Assembly (NCBI GenBank): GCA_034359265.1
Contig: CP136896.1
Location: forward strand, 18,817,501-18,881,500
Length of the DNA stretch: 64,000 nucleotides
Direction of reading: 5' to 3'
Source: Canna indica
Taxonomy: Eukaryota; Streptophyta; Magnoliopsida; Zingiberales; Cannaceae
A model generated the notes under the pieces. The model did not search any database. It was not told the origin of the DNA and worked only from the letters and a program-made list of their open reading frames with translations. A program made the position numbers and the translations under genes. Positions 21,775 through 33,805 of the stretch are shown one piece after another (the first letter of the stretch is position 1; every line of letters begins with the position of its first letter).

Positions 21775-22839
21775 AGCTGCATAAATTTTGTTTGCATGAA
21801 TGATGAAAAATATTTCTTCTTTGTTTTATTTGAATTTTATGAGTGTTTTTTATTGTATATTATTGGAAATGCCAATACTTGGAATCTGGAAGATGCAATT
21901 AGTTTACCTATTGATTTTTTATGAGAATTATTATTTTATGTCGTTTACCTGCAGGAGTACCCCATCTGAGAGACATATTTTACAAAACAAGTTTAACATA
22001 TAAGGACAATATGGCACTTTTTGGCGGCCACACGCTACTATCCTTTATACTATTTATATTTGGAGGCACTCCATATACGATAAATTATTATTTTCTCTGA
22101 CTCATACTTTATCTGTCTCTTGAAGGGAATGGCTCATCATGATAGATCAAGATTTCAAGGTCAATGGACTAGTGAACCCCTCAAATTTGATAACCCTTAT
22201 TTCATGTGAGAATCAACACAAACATGAATTATTTGGAGGCGAAAAACACTTCATAAATCATTTCTATTATCATTTAGTTCACAATAATTTGAATATGATA
22301 GATAAACATCCTTAAAATGCTTATTCGACAGTAAATTACTCAAGGGGGAAACCGAGGGAACTCTGAAGCTTCCAACTGACAAGGTCCTGTTGGATGATCT
22401 AGAGTTTAGATGCTATGTTGAGCTATATGCTAAGGTATTGCTTGAATAGTTGCTGGGTCATTAATTTGTTGGTTATTCTAAAATGCCTTTTCTATGTGCA
22501 CGTTATAACACTTGTTTAATTGGTTTGATCTTTTCTAAGTTTCAATTACTTGTTCAACTTTTAACTCTAAATTTTTTTCTTTTGCTAGGACAAAGATATC
22601 TTTTTCAAGTATATTCGCTTTTAGTAAATTTTTTTATAAAATTTACTATGATTTTTTATTTTTTCAAACAAAAAATTTGTTTTGACCCCGCAAAACATCA
22701 ATTAAAAAATTCGCATTATTCACTTCTCAACTCGGTTAAACATAACTTTTTCAGTTCAACCAAAAAAAACATGTTGAGGGTTTAGCTTGAATTTATTATC
22801 TTTATTTTGTACTCTGCATGCAGTAATATTGAATAGTTG
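21775..22839 (+). pseudogene. APX array unit B
   Basis: Four degenerate exons of ascorbate peroxidase stand in gene order. Exon 21955-22036 reads VPHLRDIFYKTS..KDNMALFGGHTL; its H corresponds to the proximal haem-ligand histidine of APX. Exon 22126-22205 reads G-M-AHHDRSRFQGQWTSEPLKFDN, with R changed to M after the first G. Exon 22332-22434 reads [22 protein letters not shown] short exon from 22589 reads DKDIFFK. Introns between them are AT-rich, and most boundaries keep AG and GT. The distal-side half of APX (the RLAWHSAGT region) is absent, so this is a partial gene copy. X2 is inserted after it, at 22840. Confidence 0.85.
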
Positions 22840-24109
22840 TGTAATACCCAAAAATCTTAATAGTAATATTTTATTCTTGAGCAGGGGATTGGCGGGAAGC
22901 TTCGGGTTGAGACCCGAGTAAGTATTTAATGTAGAACAATTAAGGGAAATTTCATTTGTCTTATCTTTGTGATTTAGCATGCTAGGGTTATAGAGGGTCT
23001 CGAGGCAAATTTAGCGGTGCAATCAGATCTTGAATCGGAGTTAGATCGGGTGAGTTATGGGCTGTTTAAGTCGGATAACTTCGGTAGGAATATTTTGGTC
23101 ATTTGGACCCAACCAGTGTCTATAAATTAGACCCTGGGGTGTGCGGCTACGAATCTTGAGCTGCACGCTATTCGAGGCAAAGGAGAGAGAGGAGAGAGAG
23201 GGCGCCGTCGAGGAGGAGCCGCGGAGCCGGATTTTCGCAAGTTCATCAGTGTCGATGGGGGGAAGATCCTACGCATCTTTTCATTCCGTTTTCTCTCCAT
23301 CTGGTGAGTGGATTTAGGCCCTCTTTTCTCCAATTCTTGATTCATGTTGTTGTTCTCATGTCTAGGGGTTTTTCATCGATTTTTGATGCGTTTTCTCATA
23401 TTGGATCGGAAGTCGAATCGATCATTTCTTAATTAAACCATGTTGGAATAAAATATCATTTTCTTTTCTCTTTTTCCTTTTCTTTTCTCTACCCTCTTCC
23501 TCTGCATCTTGCCGGCCGGCGCCGGCTACGCAAGGAGGTGGCGCCTGGTGGTGCGCCGCGGCGGCAGCGGCGCCTGGCGAGCAGCGACGCCACACCACGT
23601 CGCTGCCACGCGCGGGCAGCCGCGCGAGGCGCTGCCACTTCCGCGTGGTGGCGGTGGCAGGCATTGGCATCGGTGCCGGTGTCGGCGCTAGCGACTCGGG
23701 TGGCCCGATGGTGGCCGGAGAAGGGGCAGCAGCGACTGAGTTTTCAACCTTGGTCTTAATCTCGGCTTGTTGGCTTAAGGTTTTCAACCTGGGTCTTAAT
23801 ATCGGTTTTGATGATAACAAATATTAAACTAATATCTCATTGAGAAATCTTACAGGTTCCATTTCGGTTAGCGTTCGATGTCTTCGATCAAAAATATCGA
23901 AAGAAATCAGAAAATCGGAAGGCCATTGATCATCGCGCTCGGGTTCATCGTGGAATATCTCGAAAGTCGACATGTGCACCAGAGACGTATTGGATGAGTC
24001 CAAAGATCACATGGAAAGCTCTCCAAGTTGATGCTCGTTGTAAGCCGGAACCCGAAAATGAAGCGCGGAAGAAGAAGGCTGAAAAAATCAAGTTCAGCCT
24101 AGGTTCGGT

Positions 24110-24480
24110 CGATCGGGCGGTCGACCGAATGTAGTTAGAGTATTGGTAGTAGCCTTGTCGGTCGACACGTCGGTCGACCGAAGATAGGGAAGAAATTGCA
24201 TAAAGTCTACGTCAGTTGACCGGGCGGTCGACCAGCCGAAGATAAAATTAGACAGAGGGCGCATCGGTCGACCGATCAGTCAATCGGATTGCAGATCACA
24301 GATCGCGCCCTGAGCTTCACTGTGTTGGTCGATCGATCGGTCGACCGAATTGCAGATCGCTGAACTCACGACTCTGGCGGTCGACCCTCCGGTCGACCGA
24401 TCAGTAAGATTAAAAGATAGAAAGGCCAGCGATCACAGGCGATCGATCGGTCAGTCTATCGACGATCGACCGACATGCGA
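24110..24480. repeat. GGTCGACC/CGATCG palindrome cluster in C1 5' LTR
   Basis: Many copies of GGTCGACCG, GATCGATCGG and related self-complementary words lie in spacers of 20-60 bp. The same cluster is in every LTR of this group: 29740-30010, 31280-31640, 48490-48830, 50300-50660, 51290-51650 and 63540-63870. Confidence 0.8.
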
Positions 24481-24549
24481 CCGAATGGCAGAAACGACTA
24501 GTTTTCCGCCCGTTGAGCTGCCCGTTGATGCACCGTTTCTTATGGGGCT

Positions 24550-24557
24550 TATAAATA
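24550..24557 (+). promoter_or_regulatory. Putative TATA box of C1 5' LTR
   Basis: TATAAATA follows GGGGCT downstream of the palindrome cluster. It is conserved in the 3' LTR (31688-31695) and in C2 (51697-51704 and 63913-63920). Confidence 0.55.
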
Positions 24558-25311
24558 CCCAAGCATAAGCCTTCCTTAATAATTTTTTGATCACTCCTAC
24601 ACTTCATTGAGCCATCCTTGATCAATTCCAAAGCTTGATTGAGCCACAATCTCTTTACAATCCCTAGTTTCCATAATATACGCTTGATCTTGCCTTCAAC
24701 CCTTAAACTATTCATCATTGAGGCATCAAGAGGAACTAGGGCTCGATTTTGGAGCTAAATATATGTTGTATTATTTATTTGCTCCATTACTTGTGTATCT
24801 TTGTGTTTATTTCATTGTATTTTGATTTCGTGCAAATCTAGAATTCTAGGTTGATTGAGTTGGTGGTTGCCTTTGTGTTGAGGCTTAATTCCACCGTTGT
24901 AAACGTAGTTTACTAGGATTAGTTGAGTTGTCCCTTAGGTTGAGGTGGAAGAGTGTTCTCGATAAGAAGGCGGAGACTTCCAGGTGTGGAAGTGCCTTAG
25001 GTTGAGAGTGAGACTCTTCGAGTCAAAGTCCTCCGTGTAAGGGAAACGATTTAATCTAGTAAACTTAGTTTGGAAATCCTAAGCGGGGTGCTTAGGTAGT
25101 GGAGTAGGCATTGGGGCCAAACCCTATAAATTTCTGTGTTAGCATTGATTTATTATTTTGTGTTAATTGCTTCATACATATTGCTTCCTCTTGCTATTAT
25201 CATTGTGCTTAGCCTAAGTAACCAAATAAATGATTAAAATCGGATTTAGGCTAATTGTTTAGTTAACACACTATTCACCCCTCCTTTAGTGTGGCCATTT
25301 CACCCAACAAT

Positions 25312-25323
25312 TGGTATCAAAGC
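25312..25323 (+). promoter_or_regulatory. Primer binding site of C1
   Basis: TGGTATCAAAGC begins three bases after the 5' LTR end and differs by one base from the usual tRNA-Met-complementary TGGTATCAGAGC. Confidence 0.75.
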
Positions 25324-25377
25324 AGGTCCGTAGCTTGAGATTTCACCATCTCTTCTACACCTTGTCTCGATCTGAGA

Positions 25378-26357
25378 ATGACACTAGAGTTGGTTGCGTC
25401 TTCATCTCCTAGGTTCGATGACTCGAACTTTGGTCTTTGGAAGTCTAGGATGTACACCTTCTTAAAGATTCAAGGTTTAGGTGTTTTTAACATGGTAAAA
25501 ATTAAATATATTGAACCTAAGAAAGACATGAATGCATGGACCCAAGAACAAATTGATATGTTTGAATTAAATTCATGGACTCGAACATTGCATATTTTGT
25601 TCCTTGGAAAATAATGTCCTTGAAAAGATCATGCATTGTACTTCTGCATTCGATATTTGGGCTACCTTAAACATGCTTTATAATTATGCAAAAACCGAAG
25701 AGCTCAATACGTTTGATGAGGGGAGTGATGACAATTGTCATCCACCCAATACTAATATAGTTTTTGAAGCCCATAGTGCCTCTAGTCATAGGAGCACTAA
25801 TATGGTTCAAAATTGAGAATGAGATTTTGAAAAATGAAAACTCAAAAATCAAAAAGGAAAATTATATGTTGAAATCACAAATGCATGCTTTACATAACTC
25901 CATGATTGATTTGAAAAATGAGGTTCTAAACCTAGACAAGAAAATGAATGAAATGAAAAGTATTTCCTCATTTAAGAATTTTAGTAAAAATGATTTTTCA
26001 AAAAGGAATGTTCTTGCTAATGTTAAATCTCATGTTAAACATTCTACTTTTAAACCTCATGATCATAATAAGAGGAGTGATGTTTCCAAGAATGCTCATA
26101 CTCATCATGTTTCACATGATAACCATTCTAATAATAAATCTCATGTCCATGTTAAAAATGAAAAGAAAAAGTTTCCTGGACATTATTTTTGTTGTGGTAT
26201 ATATGGACATGCCATCTATGATTGTGCTTTTAAAGTGAACCCTAGTGTTGTTAAGACACTTTGGGTATCTAAGCCCATTAACCCCCAAGGACCCAAAGGC
26301 ATTTGGGTACCAAAGGTTTCTTTCTCTCTTGTAGGGGGAGCTACCACACAAGGATAA
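25378..26357 (+). pseudogene. gag: Copia-type gag of C1
   Basis: This is a capsid-like protein gene of a copia element. From ATG 25378 the frame reads MTLELVASSSPRFDDSNFGL.. then WKSRMYTFLKIQGLGV, matching the N-terminal part of plant copia gag. A frameshift lies near 25590. The next segment (MHCTSAFDIWATLNMLYNYAKTEEL) belongs to the same domain. A stop follows at 25814, and the frame 25764-26357 gives a Lys/Glu/Asn-rich predicted coiled coil (NEILKNENSKIKKENYML..). It ends with a damaged zinc knuckle, YFCCGIYGHAIYDC, in which the first Cys is replaced by Tyr; C2 still has Cys there. Compared with C2 it lacks the Ser-rich segment before the coiled coil. No pol follows. Confidence 0.82.
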
Positions 26358-28915
26358 AAAGAAGTGAGGAGTTGAAGTTGACCATGGACTTAAATGATGA
26401 TTCATCCTTTGGTTGCAACTTCAAACCATCATGATGCCATATGTATGAAAATTGGCATCTAGGTACACTTTGTATCATCTCCTTAATTTGCTTGGTATCA
26501 TTTAAGTTAGAGTGTATGATACATGTTTAATTTGAGTTGTTTTTCCCGCTCTTGATAAGAGTCTTTAGGAAAATGTTTTTGATTTTTGATTTCCGGTCTC
26601 TTCGGAGACCTATGTAGCCTGTAATGGGCTCATGCGACCTTGCAATTCTAAATCGTAGGCTAATTATGACCTTTCGGTTTTCAACCAATAGGAAGGGTTG
26701 GAGATCTTATCTTTTAAATATTTCATATTTTGAGATCTCTCGATTCGTTTCGAATTCACGATAATTTATTTTGAAACAAATTTCAAACTATTTAGCAAAG
26801 TGGACTTTGAAAATGATACTTGATTCTTCTCTTTGCTATTTTGTTTGGGTTGCTTGCTAGTAGCTTTAGTTTCATTAAATCTACTAATGAAGTCTACTTG
26901 CAAGTTGAAAATGATAATGGAAGGCTATGCTATCATGAAGAAAATTGAAAAGTAAATGACAAGTTTGGCAAAATTCTATTGAAATAGGTATGAGTTTGAT
27001 TTTACAAAAATCTTAGTACAATACTTGAATACTTGTGCTATAATGATGTCTCTATACTCATGATTGATTTTGCATGATAAATTTTAAATTTGCATGAGTA
27101 GAAAAAATCATGATAATTAGGCAATTTCATGATATTAATATTAAATGAAATTAGGCCAGTTTGAAATTTCTTATTAGAGATCTCATTTTGAGTGAACACC
27201 AAATGAACAAGTTTAGATACACACATGATATGCTTCTAAATGTTTAATCTTGAAAATTCATGTGTAGATGAACAATGTGAGAACAAGATCACTTTAGGGG
27301 ACTTAATCTTGAAAAGTTTGACCCAAGTCAACAAATTGACTTGGACACTTCATTTTAAGTCCACACTTCATAAACATGTTTAGGAATAGGTATGACATGG
27401 TTCCATGCATTTAGAATGAAAAATTCATATGGATATGGATAAAATGACATAGAGGTAGTTTCATGAAAACATCTTTTGAACCAAGTTGACCCAAGTCAAC
27501 AAATTGACTTGAAGGTCTCATTTTCAATCCATATTTGGGGAACATGTTAAATTTACTCATGTTAGGTGTTCATAGGGTTAAGTTTGAAAAATCATTCATA
27601 AATGATAAGATTGACACTTAGCAAATTTCATGATAACTAGCTTAGTTTTGAATGAAACCATGCTAGGTTGATATCTTGACTTAAGGATATAATTTTCTTT
27701 TCAAACTTGACATACACTCTTTACATGACCATTATATAGCGTCATAAAAGTTTGAATGAAAACTGAACATGTTTTGAGAATAACTGAAAATTACAAAAAT
27801 ACCATTTCGACCAACAATTGGTAACATTTTCAGTTATTTCTAGAGAAATATAGAAAAATCCCTTTTAACTAATTCTTGAAACCACACATTCACTGAAAAA
27901 TTTAGTTTCTTAAGTAAAATTTATGAAAGTCTCATCAAGAATCTGATTTATAGTGGAATTTTGAAGTTGGATTTTAAAAATGCAAAATATCATCCTTTTT
28001 GAAATATCAATCTTTTTGATACTTTGATTTTTCGTCGAAAACTTCAAATGAAACTTTGTGCATGCTATTTTGATTTCATTTCTAATATCGTTCTCTCTAT
28101 TCTTTGAGTAAAATCATTTCTAAAAATGATTTTGATAATTTGAGCGATACCTTGAAAAAATTAGCTTTTAGTTGAAATCGAGATTGATTGAAAAATGAAC
28201 ATTGAAAATTCATTTTGAGTTCAAACTTGACACATGCATTTCAAATGACCATTCAACGATACCTGGAAAGTTTGAATAAAAAACGATAACTTTCGAAAAA
28301 TACCTGAAATTTACAAAAAGGCCCTTGGACTTTCAAAAATTTTATGAATTTATAGGAAACTGAGTTTTGACTGATTCTTGAACCTCTAGATTTCTTGTAA
28401 AATCTAGTTTGTCCGGTTAAAGTTTCAAAAATATTTGTCAAAAATATGATTTTGTGTGGATTAAAAATATTTGATTTTTGAAAACTTAAGTATACGTTGA
28501 CCTAAGTCAACAAAGTGACTTAGAAATTTCATTTTAAGCCCAAACTTGATTCATAGACTTACATTCACTCATGTTTGATGTCTAGATGCTTAAGATAGAG
28601 AAAACATGAGTAGATAGCAAAACTTGATACTTAGCATTTTCATGTCTTCATACTTAGTTCAAATGAAACAGTGCTAAGTTGAAAATTTGATTAAATGACA
28701 TTAGTTTCACTTCAAATTTGATATACATGATTTAAATAACCATATCTTGGTATTTTGAAAGTTTGAATGAAATCCAAAAAAAAAATGTCATGAAAAAGAT
28801 ATGAATACATACATACTTGATATCATACATGATTTAATTTTGAATTCAAATATTTAGTTTTGAACATATCATGTATGATTTTGTTTCATATCAAATATTT
28901 GTTTTTCATCCCTTT
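26358..28915 (+). other. Non-coding interior of C1
   Basis: This is AT-rich sequence without any coding signal that I can support. It contains loosely repeated motifs (AAGTTTGACCCAAGTCAACAAATTGACTTG near 27315, 27480 and 28495; CATGATAATT; CTTGAAAATTCATG). The same region is present in C2 at 53890-54429 and 61430-63200, so it is a shared part of the family. Confidence 0.7.
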
Positions 28916-30692
28916 TGTTGTACAAATGGCAACACTAGAGGGGGGGTTAATAGTGTGTTAACTAAATTCTTATTGCCTAATTTCGGTTTTACTCGTTTCT
29001 CAAATCGTTTAGTCAAATTGCAATTTTACGATTGGATGCGGAAGCAATATAAACAATTATGCACAAACAACAGATAACAATGCTAACACACAAATTTATA
29101 GTGGTTCGGCCCCAATGCCTACTCCACTACCTAAGCACCCCGCTTAGGATTTCCAAACTTAGTTTTACTAGATTAATGTTGGTTCCTTTACAAAGAGGAC
29201 TTTGACTCGAAGAGTCTCACTCTCAATCTAAGGCATTTCCACACCCGGAAGTCTCCGCCTTCTTACCGAGAGCACTCTTCCACCTCAACCCTAAGGGACA
29301 CCTCAACTAATCCTAGTAAGCTATGTTTACACAAGTGACTTTACACCATTTACACTAAGGTAACCACTTACATCCAAGCCCCAACACTAGGTCTTCTTAC
29401 AAACTTGAATACAAAGAAAGAAATCACAAAAATATACAAGTAATGGAGCAAATAAATACTACAATAAATACTTAGCTCCAAACACGAGTCCTAGTTCCTC
29501 TTGATGCCTTGAGATGATGAATCGGTAAATCTTTAAGGCTAAATCAAGGTGTGTATCTTGGAAACTAGGGTTATCAAAAGGATGGCTCAAGTAAAGCTTT
29601 AGAATGACCAAGAATTGGCTCAATGGAAGCTTGGATCAATTGTTGGAAGGCTGGAAGAAGGATTAGGATGGGTATTTATAACCCCCCAGCTGAAACAGGG
29701 CATCAACGGGCATAATTTTTATCGTTACAAATGCCCGGTCGATGGTCTGGTCGATCGTCGATCGATCGACCAATTGACTGCCCAGCTTTCTGTGAGTTAT
29801 TAGCGTTATTCGGTCGATCGACGGGTCGACCGGCTATCGCGATTTTAGCGATCCCAAATCCGATCGACCGAAGTAGTGATGCCAGGGTCGCGCGACTTGC
29901 GATATGCAATCCGGTCGACCGATGCAGCTACTGCCAATTTTTGGCAATGTTCGGTCGATCGAACTGCCTTCTCCTTCGATCGGTCGACCAGTCAGTTGAT
30001 CGAACTTGGGCAGGGCAGCAGGGCAGTTTTCTTTGCTTGGTTTATTTTCTGGTTTTGTCTTCGCTAAGTCTACTTATATAACATAGTTACGTCAATAATT
30101 TTAAAACATAAAGGTTATATAAGGATTACCCCCTATTTGGATTCAATAAAAATATCTAAAAAATCAAAATACTTAAGAATCAAAATATAGTTCTTGGGGT
30201 CTAGTACAAATTCTCAGAAAACAAAAATTTTCTAACTTCCCGGGTCAAGTATAGGTAGGCTAAAGGCTTCCAATTTTTTTTTTAAAATACATCGTTATTT
30301 AATTTTTACCCAAGGAATAATTACCGCCATTTTTTATGTCAAGATAATGTCTAGGTCATATAAACCTCCAAGGAGCTCCCTAGGCTTAGTGAATTTCAGG
30401 GCGGTTCTGGATTTTCATGTTTTGGATTTTGGATTTGGTTTTAGGGTTCTTTGCATCATCATGAGGATTACATAATAAACTAGACACCTTAGACCAAAAC
30501 TTTAACTTTCTGACGAATCCGAGTGCCGACGAGCGTCCTTGCCAATTTCTCCGATTTCTTCGATTTTCCCGATCGGGGACGTCGAGTGCTAACCGATATG
30601 GAACCTGAAAAATTTCTCAATAAACCATTAGTTCTATGTTTTTTATCATCAAAACCGAGATCAAGCCCAAGGTTGAAAATCTTAAGCCAACA
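28916..30692 (-). mobile_element. Inverted solo LTR Z1 inside C1
   Basis: It is flanked by the exact duplication CCTTT (28911-28915 and 30693-30697). On the minus strand it begins TGTTGGCTTAAGATT and ends ..TGTACAACA, and is related to the LTRs of C1. It is 1,777 bp long, with the palindrome cluster at 29740-30010 and an inverted TATA-like site (TATTTATAACC) near 29676. There is no coding sequence. Confidence 0.9.
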
Positions 30693-30941
30693 CCTTTGAC
30701 TAGATTGACCTTTCTTGCCCTTTTTGATTGATGTCAAAAGGGGGAGAAAATTATAGGTAAAGGGGGAGAAAATTATAGGTAAAGAGGAGGAAAATATAGG
30801 AAGACCATGCATATAGATAGGGGGAGTTTACTTTCATAGATATGCATGTTGATAGGGGGAGGAATCCCTTAGTTGATATCCTCTATGCTTTAATGAATAT
30901 ATTTTCTTAAGGATGTTTGTCATCATCAAAAAGGGGGAGAT

Positions 30942-32248
30942 TGTTGGCTTAAGGTTTTCAACCTTGGTCTTAATCTTGGTTTTGATGATAACAAACATGG
31001 AACTAATATCTCATTGAGAAATCTTTCAGGTTTCATTTCGGTTAGCGTTCGATGTCCTCGATCGAAAATATCGAAAGAAATCAGAAAATCGGAAGGACAT
31101 TAATCGTCGCGCTTGGGTTCTTCGTGGAATATCTTGAAAGTCAACGTGTGCACCAAAGACGTATTGGATGAGTCCAAAGATCACATGGAAAGCTCTCCAA
31201 GTTGATGCTCGTTGAAAGTCGAAACCCGAAAATGAAGCGCGGAAGAAGAAGGCTGAAAAAATCAAGTTCAGCCTAGGTTCGATCGATCGGGCGGTCGACC
31301 AAATGTAGTTAGAGTATTGGTAGTAGCCTTGTTGGTCGACCGAAGATAGGGAAGAAATCGTGTAAAGGCTACGTCGGTCGATCGGGCGGTCGATCGACCA
31401 AAGGTAAAATTAGACAAAGGGCACATCGGTCGGTCGATCAATCGACCAGATTGTAGATCGCATATCATGCCCTGAGTTTCACTGCATCGGTCGACCGAAC
31501 TACGGATCACTGAACTCGCGACTCTGGCGGTCGACCATCCGGTCGATCGATTAGTGCGATTAAAGCACAGAAAGTCCAGCAATCGCAGGCGGTCGATCGG
31601 TCGGTCGATCGACGATCGACTAGCATACGATCGAACGACGGAAACTGCTAGTTTTTCGCCCGTTGACGCACCGTTTCTTATGGGGCTTATAAATACCCAA
31701 GCCTAAACCTTCCTTAATAATTTTTTGATCACTCCTACACTTCATTGAGTCATCCTTGATTAATTCCAAAGCTTGATTGAGCCACAATCTCTTTACAATC
31801 CCTAGTCTCTTTACAAGCTTGATTGAGGCTTAATTCCACCGTTGTAAACGTAGTTTACTATGATTAGTTGAGTTGTCCCTTAGGTTGAGGTGGAAGAGTG
31901 CTCTCGATAAGAAGGTGGAGACTTCTAGGTGTGGAAGTGTCTTAGGTTGAGAGTGAGACTCTTCGAGTCAAAGTCCTCTGTGTAAGGAAAACGATTTAAT
32001 CTAGTAAACTTAGTTTGGAAATTCTAGGCGGGGTGCTTAGGTAGTGGAGTGGGCATTGGGGCCGATAAATCTTTGTGTTAGCATTGATTTATTATTTTGT
32101 GTTAATTGCTTCATACATATTGATTCCTCTTGCTATTATCATTGTGCTTAGCCTAAGTAACCAAAGAAATGATTAAAATCGGATTTAGGCTAATTGTTTA
32201 GTTAACACACTATTCACCCCCCTTCTAGTGTGGCCATTTCTCCCAACA
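30942..32248 (+). repeat. 3' LTR of C1
   Basis: It begins TGTTGGCTTAAGG right after the polypurine tract and ends TCTCCCAACA. It is 1,307 bp long, about 200 bp shorter than the 5' LTR through an internal deletion near 31815. The palindrome cluster is at 31280-31640. Confidence 0.88.
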
Positions 32249-33805
32249 ATTGTGATGTATGGCAGAAGGAGGTGGAGGATGAGGTATGTACTTGACATAC
32301 CATTTATTACATGTTGATAGGACATCTTGTTTATGCTTATATACCTGCGTGTGTGGTGCTAAGATGTGCTTGTTGCATTTTCTGAAAGCCTCGCTGGTGA
32401 GGGGAGGGTATGCTTGAAAGAGATAGCGTGGGCCTTATTCCGGAAGTCCAACTGGTGAGGGGAGATCATACCCCAAAGAGACAGTCCGTAGACCCGAGCA
32501 GGTGAGGGGAACGTATGCCCCAACAGGTTAGCTCAGAAGAGCCAGTGCCGGTGAGGGTAGGGCATGCCCCAAAGAGACGGCACTGAGCTGGGTGGTAGTT
32601 CGGCGGCCACCCGTCAACCTACCCTATGTGGCTATGTGGGACCGACGGGTCCGGAGAGCATGCATATGATTGGGGTGTTGCATTGCATGCATATGATTGA
32701 GGTGTTGCATTCATCCTATTTTATTGTTGTGGATATGTTTATAACTATTGATGGATGCTTATACTTATTGTTGTGGATATGAGTAGGGTAGCGGATTTGT
32801 TATTGATGCTTGTCCGTCATTTTTAAAAAGATATTTTATACTTGTTGACGGATGTTGATTTCATGCATAGAGCTATGGACATATTATTACTGGTTTCTTC
32901 TGACGTTGTTGTTACGCTATTTGTATCGGCTATTTGTGTTTTTTTGCATGCTGATTGAGTTTGTGAATTGAGCACTGATCTGCTCACTAAGTCCTAGTTG
33001 GACTTACCCCTCATTTATGTTATTTTTTAGCACCTTAGTTAGATCAAAGAGGTACCGGGGTGCAGTAGTGCGGCTGGTGGTGGCAGGGCATCGAGTCTCG
33101 TGACATGGCATGATAGAGGAGAATACCTGAGTCAGTTTAGTGTCTCTTTGAGTTGATGAGTCATGTTGACCCGAGTTGTGGTTTCCGCACTTTATTTTAT
33201 TTGGAGAGTCTTGTTTATTTATTTGAACTCCTTTTTAATAACTTGTTGAGTGTGTTCATATTGAGTTTTGGTTTAGTTTGGTTTGGATCGTGGTGTCATG
33301 TCTATTCTTTTCAAAAAAAAAATCTTCCACTATTCAGGTTATTATTGTTTTGTCTGAGTTGGGTTAGGCTTCGAGGTACGTGGTGTATCCTAGCCGGTCA
33401 TACCAGGTTTGGGGTGTGACAAGTTGATATTAGTATATAATATAAATGTGTACCTAGTGTTCGTGATTTTTGTCCTAGATTTTGGATGATCTATCTTTGC
33501 TTGTGAAAAAGTTTATATTTTAAGCTATATGCCATGATATTTCAAAGTTTTAGATTATGTGACAATAATATATTCAATTTCCAAATACTGAATTATGGAA
33601 TGAAAAATTGTTCATGTTCTTGATTAGCTGCAGAAATTTTGTGTGCATGAATGATGAAAAATACCTCTTATTCGTTTTATTTGAATTTTATGAGTGTTCT
33701 TGGTTGTATTTTATTGGAAATGCCAATACAGGGAACTTGGAAGATGCAATTAGTATACTTACTCATTTTTGATGAGAAATATTATTTTATGTCCTTTACT
33801 TGTAG

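Larger units (their letters stand above)
23768..25309 (+). repeat. 5' LTR of C1
   Basis: It begins TGTTGGCTTAAGG and ends CACCCAACA, followed by the primer site. It is 1,542 bp long. It contains a block at 24110-24480 dense in GGTCGACC and CGATCG palindromes, and a TATA box. The 3' LTR lacks about 200 bp of the middle part. Confidence 0.88.
23768..32248 (+). mobile_element. Copia-like, gag-only LTR retrotransposon C1
   Basis: It has two LTRs in the same orientation (23768-25309 and 30942-32248), a tRNA-Met-type primer site, a gag region, a long non-coding region and a polypurine tract (AAAAAGGGGGAGAT before 30942). Without the nested solo LTR the interior is about 3.85 kb and holds no protease, integrase or reverse transcriptase. 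The second copy C2 has the same plan and a similar interior size, so this is a defined non-autonomous family rather than one damaged element. No target duplication is visible (CGGCT on the left, ATTGT on the right), and the left edge abuts a fragment of its own LTR, which points to rearrangement after insertion. Confidence 0.85.
22840..33421 (+). mobile_element. Family X solo LTR (X2), containing copia-like element C1
   Basis: It starts TGTAATACCCAAAAATC and ends TTTGGGGTGTGACA, with the exact 5-bp duplication AGTTG at 22835-22839 and 33422-33426. Without C1 (23768-32248) only about 2,100 bp of LTR remain. About 900 bp of family X sequence, including the minisatellite, is therefore missing at the point where C1 lies. 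The left remnant is 22840-23767 and the right remnant is 32249-33421. Confidence 0.88.

Noticed and set aside
21800..21924. Frame around FCMNDEKYFFFVLFEFYE as an APX exon
   Set aside because: It looks partly like the DEDAFFRDYAES exon, but a better match (DKDIFFK after TTGCTAG) stands in its correct place in each unit.
23422..23827. Ala/Arg-rich frames on both strands as genes
   Set aside because: This is the GC-rich part of the family X LTR; equivalent frames at 43565-43908 and 44502-44722 differ in reading frame and length.
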